Origin: Euperipatoides rowelli
Lineage: Eukaryota > Onychophora > Udeonychophora > Euonychophora > Peripatopsidae
DNA length: 15,301 nucleotides
Assembly: GCA_003024985.2 (NCBI GenBank)
Contig: PXIH01S0007392.1
Reading direction: 5' to 3' (one strand)
The translations under genes and the position numbers were made by a program. Below are positions 7,963 to 15,301 of the stretch, in pieces (position 1 is the stretch's first letter; each line of letters starts with the position of its first letter). Below the pieces are notes generated by a model. The model saw only the letters and a list, made by a program, of their open reading frames with translations, was not told the DNA's origin and made no database searches.

Positions 7963-8302
7963 TTTTTAAATGTTTTCCCCAAAAGGTGAAACGTATATTT
8001 ATTTACACTACATACATTATTTCATTTTTACATTCTTCTATCAGGAAACAACAGTAATGATCTTTGCTTATTCCATTAAACCATTCAAGCATATTGGGTT
8101 TTCTGTCTTGCATTCAATAATCCGATTGAAAATTCATTTGAATCTCTGAAACGAGAAAAAATCCCTGGTGCATAATGATGGAGAAAGAAAATTCACCATT
8201 TATTACAACAGGGGCTGTCCAGGATCGAACCCTCGACCCCTTATATGCATAGCTCCGGCAGTCAACAGTCTAGACCACTGGGCCACCAGAGCTGTACACT
8301 GT
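7963..8302 (-). mobile_element. SINE-B copy 2, minus strand
   Basis: The head AGCTCTGGTGGCCCAGTGGTC has a strong A box (8273-8285), and GAGGGTTCGATCC (8222-8234) is a near-perfect B box. The body shares TTTTCTTTC and GGATTTTTTCTCGTTTCAG with copy 1. The 3' end has TAGTGTAAATAAAT, then TTTCACC-TTTT-GGGG in the place of copy 1's hairpin, and a run of A. The TSD is imperfect: ACATCATTACTATTTT at 7947-7962 resembles ACATCTACATTATTTT at 8303-8318. A SINE-C sits immediately beyond its 5' end. Confidence 0.85.
8222..8285 (-). promoter_or_regulatory. Internal pol III promoter of SINE-B copy 2
   Basis: On the minus strand the A box is TGGCCCAGTGGTC (8273-8285) and the B box GAGGGTTCGATCC (8222-8234). 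These are the best-preserved promoter boxes of the two SINE-B copies. Confidence 0.75.
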
Positions 8303-8319
8303 ACATCTACATTATTTTT

Positions 8320-8599
8320 TTTAAAAAATAAATAAATTGACCCATCATTTACAGGAAATCTTTATTTTAATAGATAATATATGTTTTCAAACTAGTCACT
8401 AACCTAATCATTACTTGTTTTCCTACTACGGTTCTGACGGTGAGGCAGCGTACTGGGTTTAAAAACACTGGCAAGGTGTAGAAGCCAGGGGAAAACCTTT
8501 CCATAACTCCCTCTACTGAGACGTGAACTGGAAACGTCTGCTTGTCATCACCCCAGCTTAAACAACCTGCATTGCTACAAATCATGCCACAAGGGTGGG
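8320..8599 (-). mobile_element. SINE-C copy 2, minus strand
   Basis: The perfect 17-base TSD ACATCTACATTATTTTT lies at 8303-8319 and 8600-8616. On the minus strand the 280-bp insert shares TAGCAATGCAGGTTG with SINE-C copy 1, and GTTATGGAAAGGTTTTCCCC plus CCCAGTACGCTGCC with the copies at 2231 and 9318. The B box region CCAGTTCACGTCTC is recognisable but diverged. The 3' end is AT-rich with an A run. The insertion point is at the 5' end of SINE-B copy 2. Open frames crossing it on either strand are chance frames. Confidence 0.9.
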
Positions 8600-8616
8600 A
8601 CATCTACATTATTTTT

Positions 8617-8850
8617 GTTCTCAACTCATTATTTCTCTTTAGCTCGTCTATTGTGTTTTCATATAATTTTTCATGTGACAGAAATTCCTTCAATAAACCA
8701 TTCAATAATCTAACTTCATATAACAACTGTAGTGGCAAAAAAAAAACCTCATTATCTTTCCAACCAATTCATAATTCTTTTTTTAACCAAACAATGCTAT
8801 ATAATTGTAAACTTTAATTTTTTTTTTTTGCTTTACCCCCTCATCTTTTG
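8617..8850 (-). pseudogene. LINE-2 ORF2 spacer after the endonuclease
   Basis: On the minus strand a clean stretch reads LLYEVRLLNGLLKEFLSHEK, then LYENTIDELKRNNELR, ending near a stop at the SINE-C TSD. This is a charged, helical-looking sequence of the kind found between endonuclease and reverse transcriptase in L1-type ORF2. It has no enzymatic motif of its own. Upstream (8850-8740), ALFG and NYELVGKIMR belong to the same region, with frameshifts and homopolymer runs. The plus-strand frame over the same bases is a shadow. Confidence 0.55.
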
Positions 8851-9317
8851 TCACATCTTTTTCTCATAGCAACAACATAAAATTACTTGTAAATTATACC
8901 AACTAAAATTCAATTCAAACTTATTCATCATCATTGGATGTATAAATACTCTATCAATCATTGTTCACCCCCTATTTGAATAGTAAGTATTAACCTGACT
9001 TCCTTTATCCAATACCATGTCTTTAAGATATCCATATAAGCCTCTCAAAAGAAATTCCTGTTTCTTTGGGTACACATTATCTCCTATAATAATATTTTTT
9101 TGTATGGTATTTGCTTACAAATATTTTTTTTTAAAAAAAGAAATTTGGTGCATATACAATGTAAATTAATAAATTTCCTTCCATACTTTTCACTATTACT
9201 TTCATTCATCAACCTTCACCCTCCTCCTGCATAAAATTTCTAATCAAGATCATAATTCCAATAGCCTTTCCTTTCTTTGTTTTCTATAAATACATACTGT
9301 TTTTCATTCTTTATTAA

Positions 9318-9613
9318 TTATTTTTTTTATAAATTTCCTCTCCAAAAGGAGAAGTTTAATGTATTTTATTTTTTTTTTGATTAATTAAATTGAACTTATA
9401 ATTGAACATATACTGTATAACTGATTCAAAACTGGACTCACAGGTTCCTTGATGTTACAAGGGCAGCGTACTGGGAAAAACTTGAGGCGAGCTGTTAAAC
9501 CTAGGGAAAAAACCGTTCCTTAACTGCCCAAGCCGAGGCGCGAACCTGTACACCTCGGCATATGCCTTCGGTCCATCAAGCGGAAGTGAATCCGCTCGAC
9601 CATGGAACCGAGA
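9318..9613 (-). mobile_element. SINE-C copy 3, minus strand, with well-preserved tRNA-like head
   Basis: The perfect 13-base TSD CATTCTTTATTAA lies at 9305-9317 and 9614-9626. On the minus strand the 296-bp insert opens with a tRNA-like head of the long-variable-arm type (Ser/Leu-like). The body has CAGTTAAGGAACGGTTTTTTCCC and CCCAGTACGCTGCC, shared with the other SINE-C copies. The 3' end has CTCC-TTTT-GGAG, a short stem-loop, followed by A-rich sequence. It interrupts the LINE-2 endonuclease. Confidence 0.93.
9535..9602 (-). promoter_or_regulatory. Internal pol III promoter of SINE-C copy 3
   Basis: On the minus strand the A box is TGGTCGAGCGG (9592-9602) and the B box AGGTTCGCGCCTC (9535-9547), with an inverted repeat GGCATATGCC between them in the place of a long variable arm. 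Confidence 0.75.
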
Positions 9614-9797
9614 CATTCTTTATTAAATTTGTTTCAAGAGCACATACAAAGTTCATATCAAATTTTTCACAAAATTCATAAACTTTTCTTTTAATAGTAT
9701 TAACCAAACGTCTCACATTTAGAGAAGCAATTGAAGTCTTTTCAGAATATTCTTTCATTATGTGAGGGTCACCATCATCACACTCACTCTCAATCAC

Positions 9798-10110
9798 AAA
9801 ATCTTCACATTTGTATTGTCACATGAATCACTCAAATCATCTCTTCTATCATTATCCCTGTAGTCTTTCTTTTAATTCCAGCTAATTTCTCTAGTTGGTG
9901 AGCCTTAAACCCTCACACTTCGTATACATTTTTCTATCAGCATCATTTTTTTTAATCCTACCTTCATCTGTTAGAGAATTAATTTAAAATAAGGCCTGCC
10001 CCAGGTCAACCTCTTCACTCTCTTAACCTTCCTGATTAAATCCTCCATTCTCTTTATACGATTTATTCAAGTTTCTTTTCAATATTGTCATCATTATGCT
10101 CCCTGTACAG
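9798..10110 (-). pseudogene. Possible C-terminal tail of LINE-2 ORF1
   Basis: Immediately upstream of the LINE-2 endonuclease start, the minus strand has short coding-like runs rich in charged residues: TDEGRIKKNDADRKMYTKCE (about 9967-9908) and KDYRDNDRRDDLSDSCDNTN (about 9873-9814), the latter ending at a stop just before ORF2. The acidic and basic composition and the position fit an ORF1 tail, but no zinc knuckle or other motif is visible and there are several stops and shifts. Upstream of 10110 nothing LINE-like can be followed. Confidence 0.35.
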
Positions 10111-12895
10111 TGTACATCACTTTTATGAAGTAGTTTATCCATTAAGTACAATTTACTTCTATATCTAAACAATGTAAATGATTTACAAATGATCTCACAA
10201 TCATCATGATTATATGATCAGAATTTGTAGCTTTTATTTACAACTGATCAGAATGATTGACATTAGAATTCAAAATGAAATTTCAAAGTTTGACCTCTGT
10301 GGATATCAAGCACAAATAATAGTATAAGCTTTTTTTATATAACAAAAACTGTTTTGGTGATATTTACATATTAAGAATAATGTAAGAATTAGAAATATGC
10401 AAGCAAGGAATTAGAGTGACACCAAGGGTTAATTTCTTGAGAAAAGATTCATTGTACTCTACATAAATAACTTAATGATTTTTAGTTTGTATATGATGGA
10501 TGGATCCTAACACATATCAGGGTGAGGTAGGGTTGGACAGCAGATAGTAACACAGAAATAAATATTGTAATTTAAATATCATTTGTGACAAAATCTATGT
10601 TTAGGAGAGTGCATGTACTTCATTATGTTTACAAATTATTCTTTTAAATCTCATACTTTTATTTTTGAAATCAAATTTGGCAGTGTAAATGTCTGGCAGT
10701 GAAAAACAAAACTTCCAGAGAACATCATTTTTTTGTCACTGTACTAACAAAAATAATAATCTGTACCTCAATAATTAGGATTTTCAATACTGCTCTTTAA
10801 CAAATATTCATTATTTGTTTGAATAAATAAATTAAAAAATTATACATTAACAGTAGCTTTAAAAGAATCTTCCAATAATAAGCAAATATATTATATCTTC
10901 CTCAGTTTTAAAACTGATTCGTAAAGTATGAGAAGCAATTAAAAATAAAATAAAAAAAGTAGGGTAAGATTATTACAATCAATACCAAAATAATATTCTT
11001 AACTGGCCTGGAATCATCAGAAAATTTAGTTTGTGCAAATATTCAATTCGTTAACTTTCTGGATTTTTTTCTTTTCTTTTTCAAAGTAAGTGAATATTTT
11101 GATGATAACCATTGGTTGATTAATTATTATATAACATTAATTTTATAAAGGTGTATGCTAAATGCACAAACTTCAGAAAAATAAATCTATATTGTAAATG
11201 TGTTTTTTTTTGTTTGTTTTAAAATACCGAATTTTTCCTTGACAGCATTTACTTATTTTGGTGCCTATTAAATGTTTGTTTTTATTCCTAAGGCAACAGG
11301 CTTGAAGTTAAGGCACAACTAACACCCTCTTTGTGCTTTAGAAGTAAGTATTTTCAAGTTCAACTCCACCTAGAATGGATGTCTTTCTTTAGAAGTTAAA
11401 GTCTTCATTCCATCATTAACATCTCTAAGTGAAATTGTGTTGCTTTAGAAATGATATTTGAACTGAGGTGTCTCTTTTTTGTAGACTTAACTTTGAGCAT
11501 GTTTGGCAACACAATGGTTTAAAGAGCCTCTCTGAACACATATGACGAAATGACTGGCAGACAGAGCCCCTCAGCTTGTTGATACATTTAATATCTGAAA
11601 ATGAAAGGGAGTGTATTAAAATATTTTAGATTGCATTGTTTAATTATTATTATTATAATAAATATTACCTCTAGTATCTAGTTAGAAAATGCATTATAAT
11701 AAAGAAACAAGATGTAATCAAAATGACTTATAGTAAATCTCTGCTCTGTTGTAGGTGAATTGAAATGATGAAAATATTTGATTCAGCTTATATGAGACTT
11801 AATTAAACAATAAATTGGTGTCTTTTCTGGGAAGTGGTTGTTGCCCACCTTTAGGATGGCAACCAGCTACCTCACAATCGTAACTCCATGGAATTTTATA
11901 TTATTATTTTGTAAATAGTTTTTAATATACTATATGCTGTAAATAGCCGGAAGATTTTTAAAAAATTTCAAAAATATATTAAATTTAAAAAAACAAAAAA
12001 CAAATTTTATACAAATATTCTAATGTATATATGTTTACCCCTCCCCACCCAGCCCATTCAATCTTACAATACTCCCTTCATATACATACAAAACACTCTG
12101 AATTTTTACCAAGTAATTTTTGAAGAGGAAAATGAATGAATTATAGAACTTATATGATGGTAAATTAATACACATGATTAAAAATTAGAATGTAAAATAG
12201 ACATAGTTTATTATTTTTTTTATATTTTTTTTTTTTGTATAAAATTTAAAGTTTATATTTTTAAATAATTTAAATGTTAAAATGTAAAAAAAAAAGGAAA
12301 AAGATTAATTTATTTGATTAATTGGTGCTTGCAATCCAAAAATATAATTTAGTGGGTTTTATGCTGAAAACCCGCTAAACTGTAATATTCAGAATAGATT
12401 GCCTAATTGTTTAAACATTACTAATCTAGTAATCTTGCATTAAATCTAACCTGTTACCTGTCTTGTACTGATTGATTGTTTATAGAAGTTCATTGAATTT
12501 GAAATAAAAGACCATACATTATAAATCAATATCTAATAGCTAAGATCCAAAACCCGGTTATCAAAATTTTTTTAAATGGGTGGGTGAAATTGTTTACACT
12601 AAGCAGACTACTTTCAACTTTAAATTTCCTCACAATATTTTTTTTTTTATGTGTTAATACTTGAAGAGAAGATGTGGAAATGATGAATGAAATAAATATT
12701 ATTTTTCATAAATTGGATTAATATTTTTAATTAATAACTTAGTGAAAAAAGTTTCCAAAATATAAAATAATAATGAAATGAAAGATGTTTTTTTTTTAAT
12801 TAGCTAGAATATTGTTCCATAGGAATAATGATAAAAGTGTTTTGGAGTATTGATTGTTTATCAGTTTTTAATCAAATATAAAACAAATTATATTA
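10111..12895. other. Long AT-rich noncoding stretch
   Basis: I find no coding frame of note, no tRNA-like boxes with a TSD, and no recognisable repeat family here. It holds poly-A and poly-T runs, short TAT/ATT-rich tracts (for example about 11645-11665), and one clear hairpin (12349-12378). The segment about 11290-11580 is somewhat less AT-rich, and contains AAGTTCAACTCC, which weakly resembles a B box; I could not find borders. Confidence 0.5.
12349..12378. repeat. 12-bp stem hairpin
   Basis: TTAGTGGGTTTT (12349-12360), a 6-base loop ATGCTG, and AAAACCCGCTAA (12367-12378) form a stem with a single mismatched pair. That pair is G-T when read as RNA from one strand. Its GC content stands out from the AT-rich surroundings. 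Confidence 0.7.
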
Positions 12896-12923
12896 TAATG
12901 AATATTGTCACTGCAGCTGTAAT

Positions 12924-13418
12924 TTTTTTTTTTTTAAAAAAATACATTTGAAAAGGAAAATATATGACTTTATATTTATTTTTCCCTTTCAAACTTTTAA
13001 AAATAATTCAAATATCAATTACCAAAACAAATAAAAACTAGCCTGTTTACAATATTATCATATTAAAAAAAGTTCAATTTGATTTTTTCACTAATACAAG
13101 GGTCAAAGTTTATATTATTTGTTAGTACTATCGCTAAATGAAAAAAGTTCAACTTGCGTAGCATCTTTGAAAATAAATAATGTGAAACAGTTGCAATATT
13201 ATTTCTTAATGTTGTTGATAATATCCAACACAAATAAGTAATAGCCAGTCCGTAATAATTGCTAATGATGTTCTTTGCTGTATAATTTTCCTCAACATGG
13301 TGTTTAAGCATTACACAGCATATTTTTTTTCCTAATGGTCCAGTAATTCATATATCTCGAGCATCAATTAGGCTTTAAACTTCATGGTCATAGGGTTGAG
13401 TAGTTTGTGTGCCAGTTG
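12924..13418 (-). mobile_element. Unclassified 495-bp retroposon with a 28-bp flanking repeat
   Basis: A 28-base direct repeat at 12896-12923 and 13419-13446 differs at only two positions and includes GTCACTGCAGCTGTAAT. On the minus strand the insert starts CAACTGGCACAC and ends in a run of A directly at the repeat (from about 12935 down to 12924), as expected for a retroposed RNA. It contains an 82-codon minus-strand frame (13063-13311, beginning MLKHHVEENYTAKN) with no motif I recognise. There is no tRNA-like head. Candidates are a retrocopied transcript or the 3' end of an unrecognised LINE. Confidence 0.7.
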
Positions 13419-13446
13419 TAATGAATGTGGTCACTGCAGCTGTAAT

Positions 13447-14336
13447 AAAAAAACGTACTCACTACATAAAAGTAAAGCACTATAACACTGTCCCTGAGAA
13501 AAGAACAGGCAAGACTAACATTCTTTGGCTTGTTTCAGGCAACTCTCTTCTCTGCTGTAATAACAATGACTTCAACACAAATTATAAGTCAAGCAATAAT
13601 TGATTCTGGGTTTTTCACAACTTAAAATTTCCTTCATGATCATAGAAAAAAAAAATATTTCCAAAAAGTAGGCTACAGTCAGATACAAGTAAAGCAAACA
13701 TTAGCTTAAAAAACAATAATCATAATCATCATAATAATATTTTATTAAAACATGTATATAGTGACTAAAACAAGTCCCACATGCACATTCTAATACAAAT
13801 GCAAGAATAACAGAATTATCCATTTGGGTCACATTTACAGCCCTAAAGCTGCAGTCAGTGATTAGAATTTCATTATTAAATAATAAAGTTGCAATTAGTT
13901 ATAAACAGATGAATGGATTAAATAAGTTTTGACCTCACATAACCCAATCAGATATTTAAAAAACAAGAATATTATATACCAGTGCATTTATAACTTCATA
14001 TATAATATAAATTGATTTAAATTATAGTTAGGCTGAAGCTATAAGCATAGGCTACATACTGGTTCAATAAGATCAACATTCTTATTAAATATGTAGAATA
14101 TTTCATTTGTTAAAACAAATTATTAACATATTCAAACATCAGTAGAATATTGTCAATGTTAATACTACAATAGCTGAATGAAATTTGATATATTTTAACT
14201 GTTTGAATATGATAAATATACTATCTTTTATTATAAAATGTTAACAATGAGGTATTTTTGTTTAATATTGTAAATAGGCCTTAACCTATAGTTAACAGTG
14301 ATAAAATGAGTTGCAATCAATAAATGAAATGACAAT
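13447..14336. other. AT-rich noncoding stretch
   Basis: No gene is recognised. The open frame crossing 13409-13603 on the plus strand lacks any motif and spans a repeat border. Short ATC/AAT-type tracts occur near 13715-13745. Confidence 0.45.
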
Positions 14337-14399
14337 CATAATAAAATAAATGGAAGACTGTGTTTTTATTAAACACAGTCTTTCATTTATTTTATTATG
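14337..14399. repeat. Near-perfect inverted repeat: 29-bp arms, 5-base loop
   Basis: The left arm 14337-14365 and right arm 14371-14399 are reverse complements at 28 of 29 positions, around the loop TTATT. The arms run from CATAATAAAATAAATG to AAGACTGTGTTT. No TSD is obvious. Confidence 0.9.
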
Positions 14400-14418
14400 T
14401 TTGCCATAATAAAATAAA
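14386..14418. repeat. Second hairpin sharing an arm with the first
   Basis: TTTATTTTATTATG (14386-14399) is the outer end of the first hairpin's right arm. It can also pair perfectly with CATAATAAAATAAA (14405-14418) across the 5-base loop TTTGC. The same 14-mer also occurs at 14337-14350, so three copies in alternating orientation compete for pairing. Confidence 0.85.
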
Positions 14419-14606
14419 GTCATTTAATGACAAATGGAACAGCAAAAACTACAATTATACAACAATCTTAGCAGACTTTACTTCACAAATAAAACACAAC
14501 TATAATTCAAAGTTGGCAAACCTGTAAAACTAATGTTAAAAAAAATTGAGTAAAAAGAACTTTACCAGATAATAAAAAGAACTTTAAAATTATTAAAACA
14601 TTTCAA

Positions 14607-14762
14607 TCAAATGTTTGAAATGTTATTATCTTCTAGTCTTGCTGGAGAAAACAACTTAAAAACTCCTATATTCCTGAAGCCACCCATAATTTGCATGTCC
14701 CTATGAAGACTATCTCTTCCAGTATAAGGATGAGTGGGGAGTCCTCCATTTGATAAAACCTG
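14607..14762 (-). pseudogene. Unrecognised coding-like fragment, 51 codons
   Basis: On the minus strand an open frame reads SNGGLPTHPYTGRDSLH, then RDMQIMGGFRN and VFKLFSPARLEDNN, ending at TGA (14607-14609). The composition is unlike the AT-driven chance frames nearby (many Gly, Pro, Arg, Asp, His). There is no Met start; a TAG precedes it at 14763-14765. GGGATTAGCAG just upstream could act as a splice acceptor, so a terminal exon is conceivable. A transposon remnant is equally possible. I do not recognise the family. Confidence 0.3.
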
Positions 14763-14863
14763 CTAATCCCATCAGTTGTGATTGTAGCAAATTTACTGGA
14801 GAAATTCAAAAGAAGCAGATACCAGCAACCTACAGTTGTTTTCAGGTCTTAACTTTTCTTTAT

Positions 14864-14926
14864 CATAGTCAACAATGCAGTTGTAGTTTCCCTGGAAGCA
14901 ACCATTAGTCAAAACAGTTGACTATG
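14864..14926. repeat. Short inverted repeat, 10-bp arms
   Basis: CATAGTCAAC (14864-14873) and GTTGACTATG (14917-14926) are exact reverse complements, 43 bases apart. This may be chance. Confidence 0.5.
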
Positions 14927-15070
14927 GTTCCTCACACAACTGCCAGCTAATTAATATGCATTAGTTCTCTACCAACAATGGTTACCAACAAGCATTTAGC
15001 AAGACAAACGAAAGATTCCACAATTCTACCAATCTCAATCACTCATTTTGGCTCAAGTTTCAAATCAAGG

Positions 15071-15091
15071 GCTAGTATCTGAGATACTAGC
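15071..15091. repeat. Palindrome, 10-bp arms with 1-base centre
   Basis: GCTAGTATCT and AGATACTAGC are exact reverse complements around a single G at 15081. Confidence 0.7.
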
Positions 15092-15301
15092 TAAATCTTG
15101 CTATTCATAACCAAGCTACTAATTGGGATGAGATAATCGATGTAAAAGAGCCCGATATATCTTTCACTAAATTTCACAACTTCATTATAACTACTGTTCT
15201 AGCTAACACCTCATACTATTACAAACAAACAGCCAATCGCACCTCATACCCCTGGTTCGACAAACATCTTAAACATTTTCATAGACTTAAACAGAATCTA
15301 T
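15091..15301 (+). pseudogene. Possible LINE ORF2 fragment (endonuclease to RT linker), cut by the right window edge
   Basis: After a TAG at 15088-15090, the plus strand stays open for 70 codons to the window end. It reads LAIHNQATNWDEIID, then PDISFTKFHNFIITTVLA, YYYKQTANRTSYPWFDKHLK and HFHRLKQNL. A segment with NW-E, a helical stretch and then PWFD with a following basic helix is typical of the region between endonuclease and reverse transcriptase in several LINE clades. No catalytic motif is inside the window, and the preceding 450 bp do not show a clear endonuclease on the plus strand. The strand is opposite to LINE-1 and LINE-2. It could be another kind of protein. Confidence 0.4.

Larger units (their letters stand above)
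8851..9797 (-). pseudogene. LINE-2 ORF2 APE-type endonuclease (split by a SINE)
   Basis: This is the target-nicking endonuclease of LINE-2. The N-terminal part, best started at the Met at 9758 (the Met at 9797 is also in frame), reads TSIASLNVRRL (Asn motif), then KRKVYEFCEKFDMNFVCALE, whose final Glu is the catalytic one (Glu-Thr). A SINE-C interrupts at 9613. Beyond it, LLIYIVYAPN (about 9172-9143) matches the strand before the active-site Asp. IIIGDNVYP (GDN at 9076-9084) lacks the Phe of the usual GDFN, which fits a 3-base loss. NTYYSNRG, a TGA, then TMIDRVFIHP fits the next motif. No clear final Ser-Asp-His is visible. The domain is dead but unmistakable. Confidence 0.8.
6934..10110 (-). 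mobile_element. LINE-2: second degenerate LINE, endonuclease and ORF2 C-terminus present, RT core missing
   Basis: On the minus strand I see a possible ORF1 tail (10110-9798), an endonuclease (9797 to about 8860), the spacer after it (8850-8617) and an ORF2 C-terminal region ending in TAA at 6934-6936. Between 8617 and about 7440 there are only SINEs and about 300 bp of unassigned sequence, too little for a reverse transcriptase, and none of its motifs (FRPI, QG-PLS, YxDD) is visible. The endonuclease sequence differs clearly from that of LINE-1, so this is another subfamily or clade rather than a tandem copy. Four SINEs (7379-7640, about 7963-8302, 8320-8599, 9318-9613) lie within it. The two halves could instead be two different LINE copies. 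Confidence 0.7.

Noticed and set aside
8292-8309. TGTACACTGTACATC here resembling TGTACAGTGTACATC near 10105
   Set aside because: These are short palindromic sequences, with flanks that do not continue to match. They were not convincing as a TSD or shared element.
8367-8817. Open frames on both strands (8367-8603 minus, 8542-8817 plus)
   Set aside because: The minus frame is inside SINE-C copy 2. The plus frame spans a SINE border and is antisense to LINE-2 coding sequence.
13063-13311. 82-codon minus-strand frame as a host gene
   Set aside because: It lies wholly inside a retroposon-like insert, has no recognisable motif and ends close to its A-rich tail. It is kept only as part of the insert.
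13409-13603. 64-codon plus-strand frame
   Set aside because: It starts inside the insert, crosses the 28-bp repeat and has no motif or neighbouring support.
1-15301. CRISPR array, bacterial operon or phage system
   Set aside because: No regularly spaced repeats, no ribosome-binding-site and gene layout, and the content is typical of animal retroelements.

Overview
The window looks like a piece of a large, AT-rich animal genome, probably an invertebrate. I cannot name the species. No intact host gene is visible. The recognisable content is layered retrotransposon debris: two old non-LTR retrotransposons (LINEs) on the minus strand, peppered with younger short retroposons. Most of these can be delimited exactly by target-site duplications (TSDs). 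Two undetermined bases (1110, 1131) show this is draft assembly.

Layout. (1) 1-5194, minus: LINE-1, an L1/Tx1-like element. ORF1 is a gag-like protein with CCHC zinc knuckles (about 5194-4305, tail to about 4016). ORF2 is an APE-type endonuclease (3786-2551) followed by reverse transcriptase (2220 to the left edge, with a YLDD active site). It carries frameshifts and stops, and four insertions interrupt it: an unknown 394-bp retroposon (337-730), a 5'-truncated SINE-A (938-1253), a SINE-C (2231-2540, plus) and a full SINE-A (3261-3618, plus). (2) 5195-6745: LINE-1 upstream flank and unassigned sequence holding a SINE-A (5477-5831) and a SINE-B (6396-6732). (3) 6934 to about 10110, minus: LINE-2, a different element. 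It keeps its endonuclease, the spacer after it and the ORF2 C-terminus, but no reverse transcriptase core is visible. It hosts SINE-B (about 7963-8302), SINE-C (8320-8599 and 9318-9613) and a tRNA-like SINE-D (7379-7640). (4) about 10110-15301: very AT-rich sequence without recognisable SINEs. It holds one 495-bp retroposon-like insert with a 28-bp TSD (12924-13418), two notable hairpins (12349-12378, 14337-14418), an unrecognised minus-strand coding-like fragment (14607-14762), and a possible plus-strand LINE fragment running off the right edge (15091-15301).

How the parts relate. LINEs supply the endonuclease and reverse transcriptase; SINEs have internal pol III promoters (A and B boxes) and borrow LINE machinery. 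SINE-A and SINE-B share a TGTAAATA-rich 3' region, a stem-loop and a poly-A tail, suggesting a common LINE partner. Everything seen looks dead as a protein-coding element. The window is most useful as a record of insertion order. I found no CRISPR array, operon, genuine tRNA or rRNA gene, or new enzymatic system.
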